From: Metridium senile
Taxonomy: Eukaryota; Cnidaria; Anthozoa; Actiniaria; Metridiidae
Assembly: GCA_949775045.1 (NCBI GenBank)
Contig: OX459100.1
Location: 2,539,436-2,603,435, forward strand
Reading direction: 5' to 3'
DNA length: 64,000 nt
Part shown: in pieces, positions 9,344 to 21,820 of the stretch
How positions within the stretch are numbered: the first letter of the stretch is position 1
How the letters are laid out: the number at the start of each line of letters is the position of its first letter
Notes under the pieces: model-generated
What the model was told of the DNA's origin: nothing
Databases searched by the model: none
The model's input: the letters and a program-made list of their open reading frames with translations, nothing else
Position numbers and translations under genes: made by a program

Positions 9344-12300
9344 GCTACATTGATGACCGCTCACATTTCGGGGAAACCCCTTTTTTGAAGAAAGTTACGT
9401 CCTGACGTGTTTTCAAAACTGAAACTTATGCTAATCATTTCCTGGATTACAATTTCTTATCATCATCATCATTTTTTCCCACGAGGCACATTGTCGGCCT
9501 TGGGGCGCTTCTGATTGGTTGGTGTTGTAAAGCGAACTCTAATCAGTTGCTGTAGGGCTGTTTTGTCCATCATCATACGTCTTGCCTGTTGTGTATCGAC
9601 ACCCAGGAGCTTTTCGATGTTGTTCCATCCTTTCCCTGGCGTTCTTACATCAAACAATACCTGCTTTTGCAGAGCATCATTCTCCATTCTACAGATATGG
9701 CCTATGTATTTGACATGTTGGCGGTAGCAGAAGTCTCGAATGGGCGTAGTTTGGGTTATTTCCCGTAGTTGTTCATTGGACAGTTTAAAGCTCCAATCTA
9801 ACTCTCCGTTGATTTGACTGTCACCCTGATCCTTCCTGCTGGGAGCGTTCTTTCGCTTGAATCCACCCTTCACCATTCTCCTAAGGCAACCATGCCACAC
9901 AGTCTCAATTTTGTCAAGCTCTTTTTCCTTAAAGCCCATGCTTGGATGCTATAAAGCAGTCGGGACCGCACACATGTAGTCAGGAATGTCACCCTTGTAG
10001 CTAACTGTATTCTGTTGTCTGTAAGTACATGTTTAAGCTCATTCCATTTCTGGAACGCGGCTCCAATCCTGGAATACAGGAAACGGGAGGTGTCCACTTC
10101 ATCGTTTGAGATGGTATATCCAAGATATTTGAAGCTTCGCACATTCTTGATTTTATTGTCACCAACAGTTACTAGACACTCCTTGTTCTTGATCTCATCT
10201 TCGACATTGAACGTAATCGTCTCAGTTTTGCTATATGACATCTGTAATCCAAACCGTTTGGTCATATATTTCAAGGATGGTTTTAGCCATGTAACGCAAT
10301 CTTAATTGGCAATTATAGAGCTTTTTTAAATAAATGAGAGGCGTGGTGATCTAGGTTTGCTTTCCCAAGAGTACCCCCAACGGTATTGTGTGATGCTTAC
10401 TTTCAGTTTATAAGAAAGTGAAAGTCTGTTTACTAAGGAAGACTTTTCACCTAACATTATTTCTGTGCGTAAGGTTTTTAAAAATGTAATTTTTTGGCCT
10501 AGCATGAAGAAAACGCCCATATGTTCGCATATTTACCATTGTTATCATAACGAATTATGAGTGTTGAGTGAAAATTTCGAATTTTTCAAAAGAGGAATGA
10601 AGCAGATATAAACGCGCTCCAGAGCCTTTAAGAATTAAAATGATTTGATATAAAAGAAAAGTCTAAGTCTGCAAATGCGACGTGAATGATCAAACTCAAT
10701 CGGGCGACGAAAGTGTTTTCATTTACATCTTCTGAAAATCAAAACGGCCGTCCTGTATTACTAAAACGGCCGCTGCTGGTTATAAACAGAGAAACGAAGA
10801 TTTTCGCATCCAGCTTAGTTCTCTCTTCTAATAACGAGTAAACTACTTATTCGCGTCCTTCTACCGGCCACAACCGAGTAATCTTATTCATATTCTTCCC
10901 TCGGCCGCCAATACTAAGTAGCGCATTCAAATCAGGCTATATTCAAACGAAATTCTCTAAACAAGCAAAAAGGCAACAACGTTTTACCTTATGTTTTCAC
11001 GGTGCAGCACTACAAGAATTACCAATGATCAACCATCATGTAGTAAAGTTATGCCTTGTTCGTCTTGAGAGAAGCAAGGAAGCTCTGCAAAAAAAAGGTG
11101 TATTGTTTTGCTTTCCAAATGAGCTACATTGATGACCGCTCACATTTCGGGGAAACCCCTTTTTGAAGCAAGTTACGTCCTGACGTGTTTTCAAAACTGA
11201 AACTTACAGCAAGCTAATCATTTCCTGGATCAAATCTGTTTTCTTAGTCATGTAACGCAATCTTGGCAATTCAAAATTATAGAGCTTTTTGACAAATTTC
11301 GCATTTTTCGTATAAGTTGTATTACTTTTACTGCTTAAAAGTAATAGCTATACAATAGAAATTGAGTACTGGTTTTCAGACATTTCGTTGGCAGGATGGA
11401 GCTCTCTGGTTATTGACATCTAGCTATTTAACGCTTAACTAAATGAGAGGCGTAGTAATCTAGGTTTGCTTTCCTTAGGGTACCCCACACGGTATTGTGT
11501 GATACTTACTTTCAGTTTATAAGAAAGTGAAAGTCTGTTTACTAAGGAAGACTTTTCACCTAAAATTATTTGTGTTGGTAAGGTTTTTAAAAATGTGATT
11601 TTTGGGCCTCGCTTGTAGAAACGCCCATATGTTCGCATATTTACCATTGTTATTATAACGAATTATGGCTGTGGAATGAAAATTTCGAATTTTTCAAAAC
11701 AGGAAACAAGCAGACATAGAAGCGCTCCTTTAAGAATTAAAATGATTTGATATAAAAATGTCTTAGGTAAAATAGGTTTTAAACCAAATCAACGGAAACG
11801 CGACGTGAATGATTTTAAACTCATTCGCTCGACGAATTAGGTAAAATAGGTTTTAAACCAAATCAACGGAAACGCGACGTGAATGATTTTAAACTCATTC
11901 GCTCGACGAAAGTGTTTTCATTTACATTGTCTGCGAATCAAAACGGCCGTCCTGTATCACTAAAACGGCAGCGGCTGGTTATAAACAGAGAAACGAAGAT
12001 TTTCGCATCCAGCTGAGTTCTCTCTTCTAATAACGAGTAAACTACTTGATTCGCATCCTTCTACCGGCCACAACCGAGTAATCTTATTCATATTCTTCCC
12101 TCGGCCGCCATAACCGAGGAACGTATTCAAATCTCCATTCAAACGAAATTCTCTCAGAGAGCAAAAAAGGAACGACTTTTTACCTTATGTCTTCACGGTG
12201 CAGCACTACAAGAATTACCAATGATCAACCATCATCCAGTAAAGGTGTGCCTTGTTCGTCTTGAGAGAAGTAAGGAAGCTCTGAAAAACTGCTGTATTGT

Positions 12301-13620
12301 TTTGCTTTCCAAATGAGCTACATTGCGACCGCTGACATTTCGGGGAAACCCCTTTTACTTTCAACGAGTTACTTTCTGACTTGTTTTCAAAACTGAAACT
12401 TATGCTAAACATTTCCTTGATCACATTTTCTAAGCCATGTACCGCATTCTTGACAATTCAAAATTATAGAGGTTTTTGACAAATCTCGAATTTTTTGTAA
12501 GTTTTATTACTTTTACTGCTAAAAAGTAATAGCTATACAATAGAAATTGAGTATGGGTTTTCAGACATTTCGTTGCAAGTTGGAGCTCTCTGGTTATTGA
12601 CCTTTAGCTATTTAACGCTTAACTAAATGAGAGGCGTGGTGGTCTAGTGAATCGGATTCTGGGCCTACTGGTCTAGGTTTGCTTTCCTTATGGTACCCCC
12701 CACGGTATTGTGTGATGCTTACTTTCAGTTTATAAGAAAGTGAAAGTCTGTTTACTAAGGAAGACTTTCCACCTAAAATTAATCCTGCTAGTAAGGTTTT
12801 CAAAAATGTGATTTTAAGGCCTCGCTGACGGAGAAACCCCAATATGTTCGCATATTTACCATTGTTATTATAACGAATTATGAGTATGGAATGAAAATTT
12901 CGAATTTTTCAAGAGAGGACTGGCAAGCAGACATAGAAGCGCTCCTTCAAGAATTAAAATGATATGATATAAAATAAGTTTCAAACCAAATCAATGCAAA
13001 CGCGACGTGAATGATTTTAAACTCAATCGGTCGACGAAATAATTTTCATTTACATCTTCTGAAAATCAAAACGGCCGTCCTGTATTACTAAAACGGCCGC
13101 GGCTGGTTATAAACAGAGAAACGAAGATTTTCGCATCCAGCTGAGTTCTCTCTTCTAATAACGAGTAAACTACTTGATTCGCATCCTTCTACCGGCCACA
13201 ACCGAGTAATCTTATTCATATTCTTCCCTCGGCCGCCATAACCGAGGAACGTATTCAAATCTCCATTCAAACGAAATTCTCTCAGAGAGCAAAAAAGGAA
13301 CGACTTTTTACCTTATGTCTTCACGGTGCAGCACGAATTACCAATGATCAACCATCATGCAGTAAAGTTGTGTCTTGTTCGTCTTGAAAGAAGCAAGGAA
13401 GCTCTGAAAAACTGCTGTATTGTTTTGCTTTCCAAATGAGCTACATTGCGACCGCTGATATTTCTGGGAAAACCCTTTTACTTTCAACGAGTTACTTCCT
13501 GACGTGTTTTCAAAACTGAAACTTATGCTAAACATTTCCTTGATCACATTTTCTAAGCCATGTAACGCAGTCGTGGCAATTCAAAATTACAATGACTTTT
13601 GACAAATTTCGTATTTTTCG
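9344..13620. repeat. 1.1-1.2 kb tandem repeat array (three units plus a partial)
   Basis: Units begin with GAGCTACATTG...GACCGCT at about 9349, 11126, 12315 and 13437. The same order of blocks follows each time: GTAACGCA, a GAGAGGCGTGGT block, TATGTTCGCATATTTACCATT, a CCGGCCACAACCGAG block, then CACGGTGCAGCAC. Spacings are 1,777 (including a LINE insertion of about 830), 1,189 and 1,122 bp. The last unit breaks off near 13620. Unit 3 keeps a fuller tRNA-like block (GTGGTGGTCTAGTG... near 12634), so a tRNA-derived SINE may be built in. Function unknown. Confidence 0.85.
9458..10290 (-). pseudogene. LINE reverse transcriptase C-terminus, 5'-truncated and frameshifted
   Basis: Two minus frames join by a frameshift near 9930. 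The upstream one (9870-10274) has FNVEDEI...FKYLGYTISND, then IQLATRVTFLTTCVRSRLLY. The downstream one (9469-9939) has IRDFCYRQHVKYIGHICRM and ends at KADNVPRGKK. This is the connection region after the catalytic core in non-LTR elements commonly annotated as RTE- or Jockey-like. The YADD-containing part is missing. The insertion interrupts the first unit of the tandem array between the CCTGGATT and GTAACGCAATCTT blocks, and ends in a short (ATC)n tail at 9460-9472. Confidence 0.8.
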
Positions 13621-13744
13621 TAAGTAACTAATAGTATAATATTGTGCCCTATCTAAGTGATATTAATGAGGCATAGGATATCCTGGTACCAGGCCAAGGT
13701 AACCCAGATCAGAGCTGGGTATATATGTATTTATGTCAATAGAA

Positions 13745-15818
13745 GAGGGTCCCCAATAGGTTTGGCGGGATGCGGAATTTGCCTTTTTTCGAAGGCGGGA
13801 TTCGGGATTTGAGCTAAAATCCGAGCGGGATGCGGGATTCTGAATTACTGGCGGGAGCGTGATTTTGTGTTTTTTAGGTGTCGGGATTCGGGAAAACGCA
13901 AGGATTTGCGACGGGATACGGGATTTAACTTCACCTCGTGACCCAACTGATGTGAATTGATTTACCTTATTTTCATTACGAACAATTATAAACTAGACGC
14001 ATAACTGCGTGAACTCGGGATTCTCTTTGATGCTCTAGCTACGCGTTTAAATATAAGTACAATTCATGAAAATAGACGCCTGCGTGAACGCGCACTTTCA
14101 TCAGAAATTTGTTTATCTACCTATATCTGATATGAATAATTTGCAGTTTCTATTTGTAGATTACCTGTAAAACTGTCACTAAATTGAAGTTCATAATCAG
14201 TATTAAACACATTTAAACTTGTGGGTAGTTCTGATTTCATGAGAAATGACTGTCATGCCGATTGTGACAAAAAAGAACATAAACTCATTGCAGCACATTG
14301 TTGTAATTTTAAAGGTTAAAGCATTACCTTTGCTTTATGGTGCTGTTATTGTCTTGCTTGGATCAACATATAGTGTGTTTTTAGGACCAGTATTCTTCTC
14401 TACATCATAATATAGTTTACACTTACAGTAATTCATTACATGTGACTGAGTCTTATAGAGACACATCGGTCTATTACAAGAAAGGGACGATATATACCGA
14501 CTGGCTTTACATTTGAACCTTTTTTGAGAAATAAATGCTTGTGTCCCAATCCCCTTGAACTTTGAAGAATAATGCTCGATTTTGACCTTTGCACAGTTAA
14601 TATAATTATGTAACTCAGAAGACCTTGGTATATTTGAGCGTATTCTATGATAAACAAACCGTCTAAGCTTCCTACTTTTGGTGTTTAAACGCCTTTATTA
14701 ATCGTGTTGATATTCTACATGTACTTGTCTCACAACTATGATGACAGCGAAAATGTCTATAATTATAATAAACAAACCTTGGATAACGAGATCTGGTATT
14801 ATTTGTAATCTTTATTGTGACTTCTGCATCATTATATACATTCATACCTGTACAGTCAAACAACTAGTAATATATCACAATCACTGAACGATTAAATGAC
14901 AATAGTTTGAGTGTAGCGGTCGAAGAACTTGACTGTTTTGTACCCTAATAAAGACTAATATCAAATAGGAAAAACAGAAAATACTTCCTTGAATTAAAAA
15001 TAATAAAAGAAGCAAGGTACTTAGCATTATTAATATGAAAGAAGTCATCATTTTTGAGAAGCTAGACGGCCTTACTTTGAGTCTGGTTGACTGTAAACAC
15101 AAGTCGCTAGTCTTGAATCTTCTTCGCTTAAAATGCCGCTTGCAATCCTCGTTTTTTCTTCGGTAGACCTTTGTTCACATTCTGTAGTTGAGCTTTGTTG
15201 TTTTAGAGTTTGTATAAGTTTGATTATAATTCGCTTTTGAATACATAGTTTAAGTTTCACGATAGGCATTTTCATAGTCAGTTTGACGATAGATTCGCGG
15301 CGTCTCTCTAAATCTCCTTTCCGAAAACGCTCGACATCTTTTAGTGTGGCTATACCGCGAATGGTGTGTGGATTTGCAAGCGATTTGAGTGTATTTAAAG
15401 ACATTGATTACTAAAACACTGTACCGTCAAAGTTAGAAACAAAATGGCTGCCGAAATTGAAGTAACTCAGAACTTCGACGATACTGCGCGTGCGCGTCGT
15501 TTTGGCGAAGACAAAGAAAAATAATAATAAAAAAAAAAAATAATGCCGAATCTTAAACTCGGTGATTCCACAGGAATCCCGAGTAATTACGCCGATCAAT
15601 AAAAGGAAAATATGTCCCAGATATCATGGACGTAGGCAACACAACAGTATGTATTGTCTCTATTGTATATATTTCTTTAATTTAAATTAAACTAAATTAA
15701 TTAGTTCAAAAAAAACGTCGGGATCGGGATTTGAACATAAAAACGGGCGGGATATGGCGGGAATTCAAACAAAAACGAGCGGGAAAGCGGGATCTGCGAA
15801 CCCTTATTGGGGACCCTC
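13745..15818. mobile_element. 2.07-kb DNA transposon with GAGGGT ends and 6-bp TSD
   Basis: Terminal inverted repeats GAGGGTCCCCAATA (13745-13758, complement at 15805-15818) are flanked by identical ATAGAA (13739-13744 and 15819-15824). Inside both ends lie degenerate GCGGGAT repeats in the same orientation (13755-13930 and 15710-15800), probably subterminal transposase sites. No transposase is recognised. The only candidate content is a short minus-strand ORF. Six-bp duplications are reported for few superfamilies (for example IS3EU and Dada), so the class is open. Confidence 0.75.
15072..15404 (-). CDS. Unrecognised 110-residue ORF inside the GAGGGT transposon
   Basis: MSLNTLKSLANPHTIRGIATL... 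is lysine- and arginine-rich with a helical middle part (VERFRKGDLERRRESIVKL). I recognise no family. Upstream on the same strand (15470-15510) is a CpG-rich GCGCACGCGC stretch and a CGGCAGCCATTTTG block that look like a promoter. It could be a gene or captured exon carried by the element, or a chance frame. Confidence 0.25.
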   Translation of the reverse strand: MSLNTLKSLANPHTIRGIATLKDVERFRKGDLERRRESIVKLTMKMPIVKLKLCIQKRIIIKLIQTLKQQSSTTECEQRSTEEKTRIASGILSEEDSRLATCVYSQPDSK

Positions 15819-16154
15819 ATAGAATTGATCCCGCTTGCTCGCGGGTTGGTTTGGTGAGTGGTTATCTCTCACTCTTCCCGTCAATTTGTGAGAAGTGGTA
15901 ACGAGGGATTTATGTTTCCCTTTATATATTCCTCATTCACATATTCATAATTAGGGCATTTATTACCATATGCAAATGACTTTGAATCGGTGCGACCTTT
16001 AATCCTCTTATTGAAAGTTGTTCATAATAGCTTATTAGCGTACGCAACGTTTTATCTATCTAGAAATCAGGATTCACGGATTCACTCACCACAATTACTT
16101 TGTTTTTCCCGAAACAAGGATAAACCTGTTTTTGTCTTCACGAATCACGGAACA

Positions 16155-16197
16155 ATTGGTTGTCTTACAAAACCAGTGAAATGAAATTACGACCACG
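16155..16197 (+). pseudogene. Fragment of a CniFL fibrinogen-domain 3' end
   Basis: Forty-three bases are identical to 31219-31261 of the intact CniFL gene and encode the WLSYKTSEMKLRP region near the C-terminus of the fibrinogen domain. Neither flank is similar. It is a stray duplicated piece about 13 kb from its source, perhaps carried by a past rearrangement. Confidence 0.8.
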
Positions 16198-18480
16198 GTA
16201 ATTCTAATAATTACTGTAGATTAGTTCGTCAATGGCATGGATTTCATGGCACGTTTTGTTGATGTAATCAGGCATCTTTTCATTTACTGAATTCTACTCT
16301 TCCTTTGGTGTTGTTTATTTTTGGTTTGCTATTATTTTGCTATTAGGTTTGCTATTTCATAAAGAATATCATTATATAATTTTCAATGAAATATCTATAT
16401 TTCTCTGTTTTAATGTTGGTTAACATCACTATGGTTACACAGCTTTACGGAAACTTCTTGTGTCAAAAAAGGTTTTCTTTATTTTCATTGATAATTATAT
16501 ATAATAAACAGAACATTACATTGTCACTTGGAGATACTCTTTGTTCAGTTACCCATTTCGTATGTAACCAATCCCTACAAAGTTTTCATGCTAATACTGA
16601 TGCATTGTGGTGTATCGTATCGTTCTATATAAATTTACTACTTTTATCGTTTAAGTACAACCGACAGAAGTTGATGCCTCCTTTGCAAAGTAACAATTTG
16701 TCGGGCGTCAATTAAAATACTAGGAACAAGTTTGACCGAGTGATGCAACTGAAATGATGCTTAATCGATCTATCAATGAATACCATAGTAAACTATGATG
16801 AATACCGATAAAACGAACTGTAAAACTCATGTTATGCTAGCAGAAACAACACTGCGGAGAAACGACCACGCTTGCGTGGCAAAATGTTCGCAGCTGTAAA
16901 TTTGCTATTGGAAACATTAGGAAGTTGGGAGGACAGTGTTTGAAGTCCATTTATATATGAAATTTACCGACTATATACTAGGTGAGCGTAGTGTTTACAT
17001 TGTTGGTATTGTGATGCTAATATGCCAACCATTTTAACAATATCATTTTTAATTTTCTTTGATGTAATAACAATGGTTGATTGGCAAAATCATAACAAAT
17101 ACGTCATTGTACGTCCAGCTATAAGCTAGAATTTTCGTGAGCGATGAAAGCGATGAAAGTTGTCTACTGCACAGTTTGTATAGAGTTCGTACGAATATCA
17201 GATCTGTGTGCTGGATCATTTTACTTGATTTTTCTTGCATGTGTTGTCGTTTGACCGCTGTGTAAATAAAAAACAATATTTCTTCGTTCTTTGATAACAT
17301 TTTATGATATTGTAAATTAATGTCATTAAAATGTGCTAGTGTTTCCGTGATCCAGTCTAAGGTAGTCAATACTTTTATTTACTATTTAATGCCAATCAAT
17401 GCAGGGTTAACGGAGGGTCGACGTATTGGGAAAACATTGAGACAAGCGAAGAAGGTTTATTCAGTTTCAAGATTTCTGTATTGTATTTCAAGTGTTTGAA
17501 ACTACTTTTTAAATTGTTGGATATTTCTTAGAGAAAAGTAAAACAAAAATTGACGACAACATTTCCAAACCAATGTAATGATAATAATCTGCTTTGCTAA
17601 ATATTCATGACTTTGTTCGAAGTCTTCAAATAACCAATCTCATACCCAGAGCCTGCGTTCCTCTTGGTCAACGCCGAGAAACAGAAGACTCTGGAGAAAC
17701 AGATTTTTCAGCTAACTTTGATTGGCTCTTAGAAAAACAATAGTCAGATTGGAAGCAGATGAAATACAAGTTCTGATTGGTCCATCATGTAAACAAAGTT
17801 ACATTCGAAATGTACTTTTTAATTGTCGTTTCTTCATTTTTAAGTTTAAATTAATAGCGTGTAATATAATATTTACAATTTGACTACAGCTCGTATTAAT
17901 TTAAGGAAGGTGCAAATTATCAAACAATTGAAATACTTAAAAAATCCATGGTCCCTACTGAGATCACTCGTATTCCAAAGAGTATCGTACACTTTAACGA
18001 GGCTGAGGTTGATCGACGAGAACTGAAATGGTCTATCCGGGTCGAAAATAGTAAAAGAAACTAGAGTATGCACGATAATCTCGAAACTGTCAGTTCATAT
18101 CGATCTTCAAAACGGTGAAAGACAATATAACAACTGTTTTAATTCCTATTTTTATACACCATTTTCATTAATGTTTTCAAGATAAATATGACTCAGTTAA
18201 CTCGGTTTTGGTCACTACAACTATCACCTGTCCTATTAAATATTCATGATTCCTTCGACTTCCTTTTACTTTATTCTTGAAAGGTGGCGCAGTGTCGAGC
18301 AGGGAACTGTGAAAGGGACTATTGCCTGTGTATAGATAAGAGCACCAGACAAGAATCAGAAATGAAAGATTTATTAAAACATGGAAAATTATGAAAACCT
18401 TGTCATCAAAGCTAAATAATATAACTGAAATTTAAATAGGCTATAAGATACAGATCCGTCGCCAGGACCTCGAATTAATT

Positions 18481-18501
18481 GGGGGGGGGGGGGGGGGGGG
18501 G
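18481..18501. repeat. Poly(G) run of 21
   Basis: Twenty-one consecutive G followed by CG and a T run. Such runs are prone to length errors in sequencing. Confidence 0.95.
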
Positions 18502-19099
18502 CGTTTTTTTGATTATCTCACTTAATATTACATTTTTATGCATCCAACTCTTCCTAAAGAAAGGGAGAGGGAAGGGGATTCATTCAAACGCGGTCAAACC
18601 ACTCCTAGCGACGGGTCGGAAATTATATACTTATTCAACACTAAAAAGTTTAAATTGTACAATACCAACTTCTTTATAAAATGAATAAAAACAAATTCTA
18701 TAATTCTAGAAATTCATTTTGCTGTCAGATCTATTAAAATTCTGTTGCTGAATGTGTTGTGCAATCAGAGAATTGAATATGAAGACGCAAAAAAATAATA
18801 AATTCTAAAATTTACTCTAATGAAGTGAATGCCTGTTCTTTGATGTATAGTGCAGGCTGGCTACAAAGTTATGTACACAATTTTGTACTTGGAGTAATAC
18901 ACTAGTCTTGAAATCGTTTGTCAGGAAATTGACTTTTCATAAGATTTCAAATGATGATATGGTTAATTTCAATGAGTCTTCCTCTACGTATACTACCTTC
19001 GTCAACAACACATGGACGCAGCGCTACTGATTCCTCTATACTGTTTGATCTACTTCCTTCGACGCTGATCAGTTTCAACCTATTTTTACTCAAGTATTT

Positions 19100-19738
19100 T
19101 TAAATGCAGATGGAGACATCATCGCCAATAAGAAAGAATGCGGCCCAGAACATTGGTTCCTTGTACCTCTCTGTTTCTCTCATTTCTTTCATTGCTTGCT
19201 GAAGGCTCTTACTGGCACTCTCTCCTTTCTTTAGCTGCGAATAAAATTTCAGCATAAAAAGCTTAGTCGCGCCATCATCAATAGCCCACAATGAAGCTAG
19301 AACAGCACGGGCTCCTGCAGCAAGAAACGCTCGAGTCAGTCCTACTATTCCTTCTGCCTTGATCTCACCACGGCCACTGTGGCAGCAGCTCAACACAACG
19401 AGTTGAGCTCGGACACCACTTTCTTGTGCTTCCTGCATTGTTAAGATGTAGTCATGCTCTTCTGGAATGCTGTTAGTTGCTGACGACTTAGATGGAGCAA
19501 GAAGAATTTGTCCATTTTCACTTCCATGTGCAGCAAAGTGGATAACGGACACACCAACTTGTAGTCCTTGGAGGACTGCTTCTTTTGTTGCTTGTCTTCC
19601 TGTTAATGGCTCCACCTCGAGGAGTTTGGCAATCTCTTTAGCTTCCTCTTCTGCACCACGTAAATTATGAAATGATTTTTTATTGCCTCTAAACATGACT
19701 TCTCCAATTTCAGGATTTCCAATGATCAGCGCTCCTGA
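19100..19738 (-). CDS. CHAT-domain protease, last exon (catalytic half)
   Basis: This terminal exon encodes the caspase-like CHAT domain from SGALIIGNPEIGEV to the stop at 19100. The catalytic histidine is in VIHFAAHGS and the catalytic cysteine in VVLSCCHSGRGE, followed by the structural AEGIVGLTRAFLAAGARAVLASLW and the end motif PMFWAAFFLIGDD. All family landmarks are intact, so the protein could be an active cysteine peptidase or a scaffold. It follows the exon at 20868-21820 in phase 0. The acceptor AG (19739-19740) directly abuts a (TTA)33 run with no ordinary pyrimidine tract. In cnidarians this domain usually sits at the C-terminus of TPR proteins; a role in immune or cell-death signalling is inference. 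Confidence 0.85.
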   Translation of the reverse strand, partial: SGALIIGNPEIGEVMFRGNKKSFHNLRGAEEEAKEIAKLLEVEPLTGRQATKEAVLQGLQVGVSVIHFAAHGSENGQILLAPSKSSATNSIPEEHDYILTMQEAQESGVRAQLVVLSCCHSGRGEIKAEGIVGLTRAFLAAGARAVLASLWAIDDGATKLFMLKFYSQLKKGESASKSLQQAMKEMRETERYKEPMFWAAFFLIGDDVSICI

Positions 19739-19739
19739 C

Positions 19740-19840
<101 letters not shown>

Positions 19841-20118
19841 TTTTAATCAACATCATCATAATCATTATCATCTTCATCCTCATCATCCTCATCATCATCA
19901 TCAGTCTATACAGAGCATCGCCATTATTTTCTTCATAGCACAGGCCCACACTTACGCCACATAAGAGAAAAAAACCCGAAGACGTTGGTTCGAGTCATGC
20001 CAATGGCATTTGATTTTTTTCTTTTGCATCTTTGTTTAACTCATACATTTAACGCAGCCAATTTTCTAAATCATTTCAGTTCACGTGTGACTAAGAACGG
20101 CTGTAACTACTACCTTAA

Positions 20119-20806
20119 AGGGATCCTCCACTAAAAATGAACTTGAACTTATATAATGATAAAAATTATGCTGATTTCAAATATATATCAAAAACTTGCA
20201 TCAGACGATTTTTCGAGCGAAAAAAAACGTTTAAAATGTGAGAAAAAATATTTTTGGGATCCCTGTGGCACTTTCTGATGACGTCATGTTGCTCTCAACG
20301 ATGGGAAATATATATGAATATAACTATAAATATCGTGCGAAAATTGTTTGCCTAATCCTATTGTGCAAGAATTCTCCAAATAATGAATATGGTTTCTTAA
20401 AAAAATACCTTTCGAAGTATTCCGAAGTACGATGCTATTTTACCTACTTTTTTTGAGATAAAATGATTAAATGACAAATGAAAATTACTCCAAACTTTTG
20501 TGTTTCAATCGGTCTTGAAAATTTTTTTTCCGAAAGTCTGGAGACTTTGCAAAGTTGAGCAAAGAACAAAAGTTTTTATTTAATTGTCTAACTTTACAGC
20601 GAAAAGAAAGCTTTCTTTTTGGATTGTTGAGAGCAACATGACGTCATCAGAAGGTGCCACAGGGATCCCAAAAATATTTTTTCTCACATTTGAAACCGTT
20701 TTTTTCCGCGCGAAAAATCGTCTGATGAAAAGTTTTGATATATATTTGAAATCAGCATAATTTTTATCACCATATAAGTTCAAGTTCATTTTTAGTGGAG
20801 GATCCC
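20119..20806. mobile_element. Foldback/MITE element with ~190-bp inverted repeats
   Basis: The ends GGGATCCTCCACTAAAAATG (20119 onward) and their complement (to 20806) are flanked by TTAA at 20115-20118 and 20807-20810. The arms match for about 190 bp, including GACGTCATGTTGCTCTCAAC and GTGCCACAGGGATCCC; the unique middle is about 280 bp. TTAA flanks fit a piggyBac/Kolobok-type target, by inference. It lies in the CHAT gene intron. Confidence 0.8.
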
Positions 20807-20867
20807 TTAAAGGACCAACCATGATGGATATGCAGCTAGTAATAATTGGTATATAATAAGTGCTAAC

Positions 20868-21820
20868 CTTATAATGGCGATCATCAGAGGATTCTTGCAG
20901 AAGTTTCAAAGTCGTCAAAGAAGGAGACAGACGAATGCGTTTCATTTCCGATAGAAATTTGCCTGTCTTCGGATCTCGAAGAGCAGCGAATGGGACCTTG
21001 AACAAAGGCCCATCAGGGATTATAATAATTTCCTCCTGGGTGCATAGCTTGTGTTGTACTGGAGAAACTAATATTTCAAAAAGTATCTCCAATGGCTTTT
21101 CATCGTCGAAATCTTCTTCGTATGCACATCTAGCTTGCGCGGGGATTTTTTCGCCAATTTCATCTCCGTTTGTGGTTTCTCGTTCGGCAGCTTGAGATGA
21201 CTCAGGTGCAGGCGGTTTGACAAAATGTTCTTTTTCACACTCTAGTATTCCCAGCGATCTATCCTCACAGTCCATTCCTTCCCTAACCTGCATTTTGTCG
21301 TAGCCTTTTTTCACGAAATAGGTAATACATTCTTTATCATACTCATTTTTGTCCTCAGCCAACGTTGGTTCAGTTCTTTTGATCTCACTGGGAACAAAAA
21401 ATGATAGATGTTGATGAGCTAGAACCCAAATCCCAACACACGGCTCGAGAGCGTCGGGCACATCATAAAACAGAATGCATGAAGTTGGCCTTATCATTTC
21501 ATTAACATCGGTAAGCTTTAGTGAAGCACTTTTTGATATAGTTTCCTTATTCATGCTGTATTTTAATCTCAAAAGATCCCCCAAAGCACGGGCTCGTCCA
21601 CGCTCAGATACTAAAAGGGCTTCTTCTGTCTGTTCAGTCATAAGGCAGAGTTTAGTTAGGTTCTTGTAGGCTTCGATGAATGTATCGAAAATAGAAATCT
21701 TGAATTGGTCTTTTTCCTTTAAGTCATCAAACAACAACTCACAGCATTGTATACTCTTATATAAGTGTTGTTTCGATTTCCCAAGTTGATCAGCGTTGCC
21801 TTCATACCAATAGCATCCAC
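20868..21820 (-). CDS. CHAT-domain protein, penultimate exon (TPR end and N-terminal CHAT half)
   Basis: The exon starts after the acceptor TTCTAG (21826-21821) with two bases that complete a split codon, and ends at AAG|GTTAGC (donor at 20867-20866), phase 0. It gives 317 codons: a last helical repeat with TEEALLVSERGRARALGDLL, the linker typical before CHAT; then SCILFYDVPDALEPCVGIWV; a variable acidic insert rich in E and D; and EEIIIIPDGPLFKVPFAALRD, the first CHAT strands. Upstream TPR exons are expected but absent up to the CniFL gene at 22.3 kb, so the gene is either 5'-truncated or its first exons lie far to the right. Reading the frame through to an ATG at 21965 instead gives an unconvincing N-terminus. 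Confidence 0.8.

Larger units (their letters stand above)
15825..19099. other. Gene-poor intergenic region
   Basis: Apart from the CniFL fragment at 16155-16197 and the G run at 18481-18501 I see no supportable gene. Several 60-110 codon frames (for example 16386-16715 plus and 17049-17369 minus) are AT-rich with no domain signature. Confidence 0.5.

Noticed and set aside
9351..9410. Possible C/D-box snoRNA (TGATGA...CTGA) in the macrosatellite
   Set aside because: The C box is destroyed in the third and fourth units (CATTGCGACC), and there is no terminal stem.
11960..13270. 60-residue minus ORF present in two macrosatellite units
   Set aside because: Its conservation follows from recent duplication; no family is recognised and the first unit lacks it.
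16386..16715. 109-codon plus ORF with a hydrophobic start
   Set aside because: AT-rich chance frame; no motif beyond hydrophobicity.
17049..17369. 106-codon minus ORF
   Set aside because: No recognisable domain or gene context.
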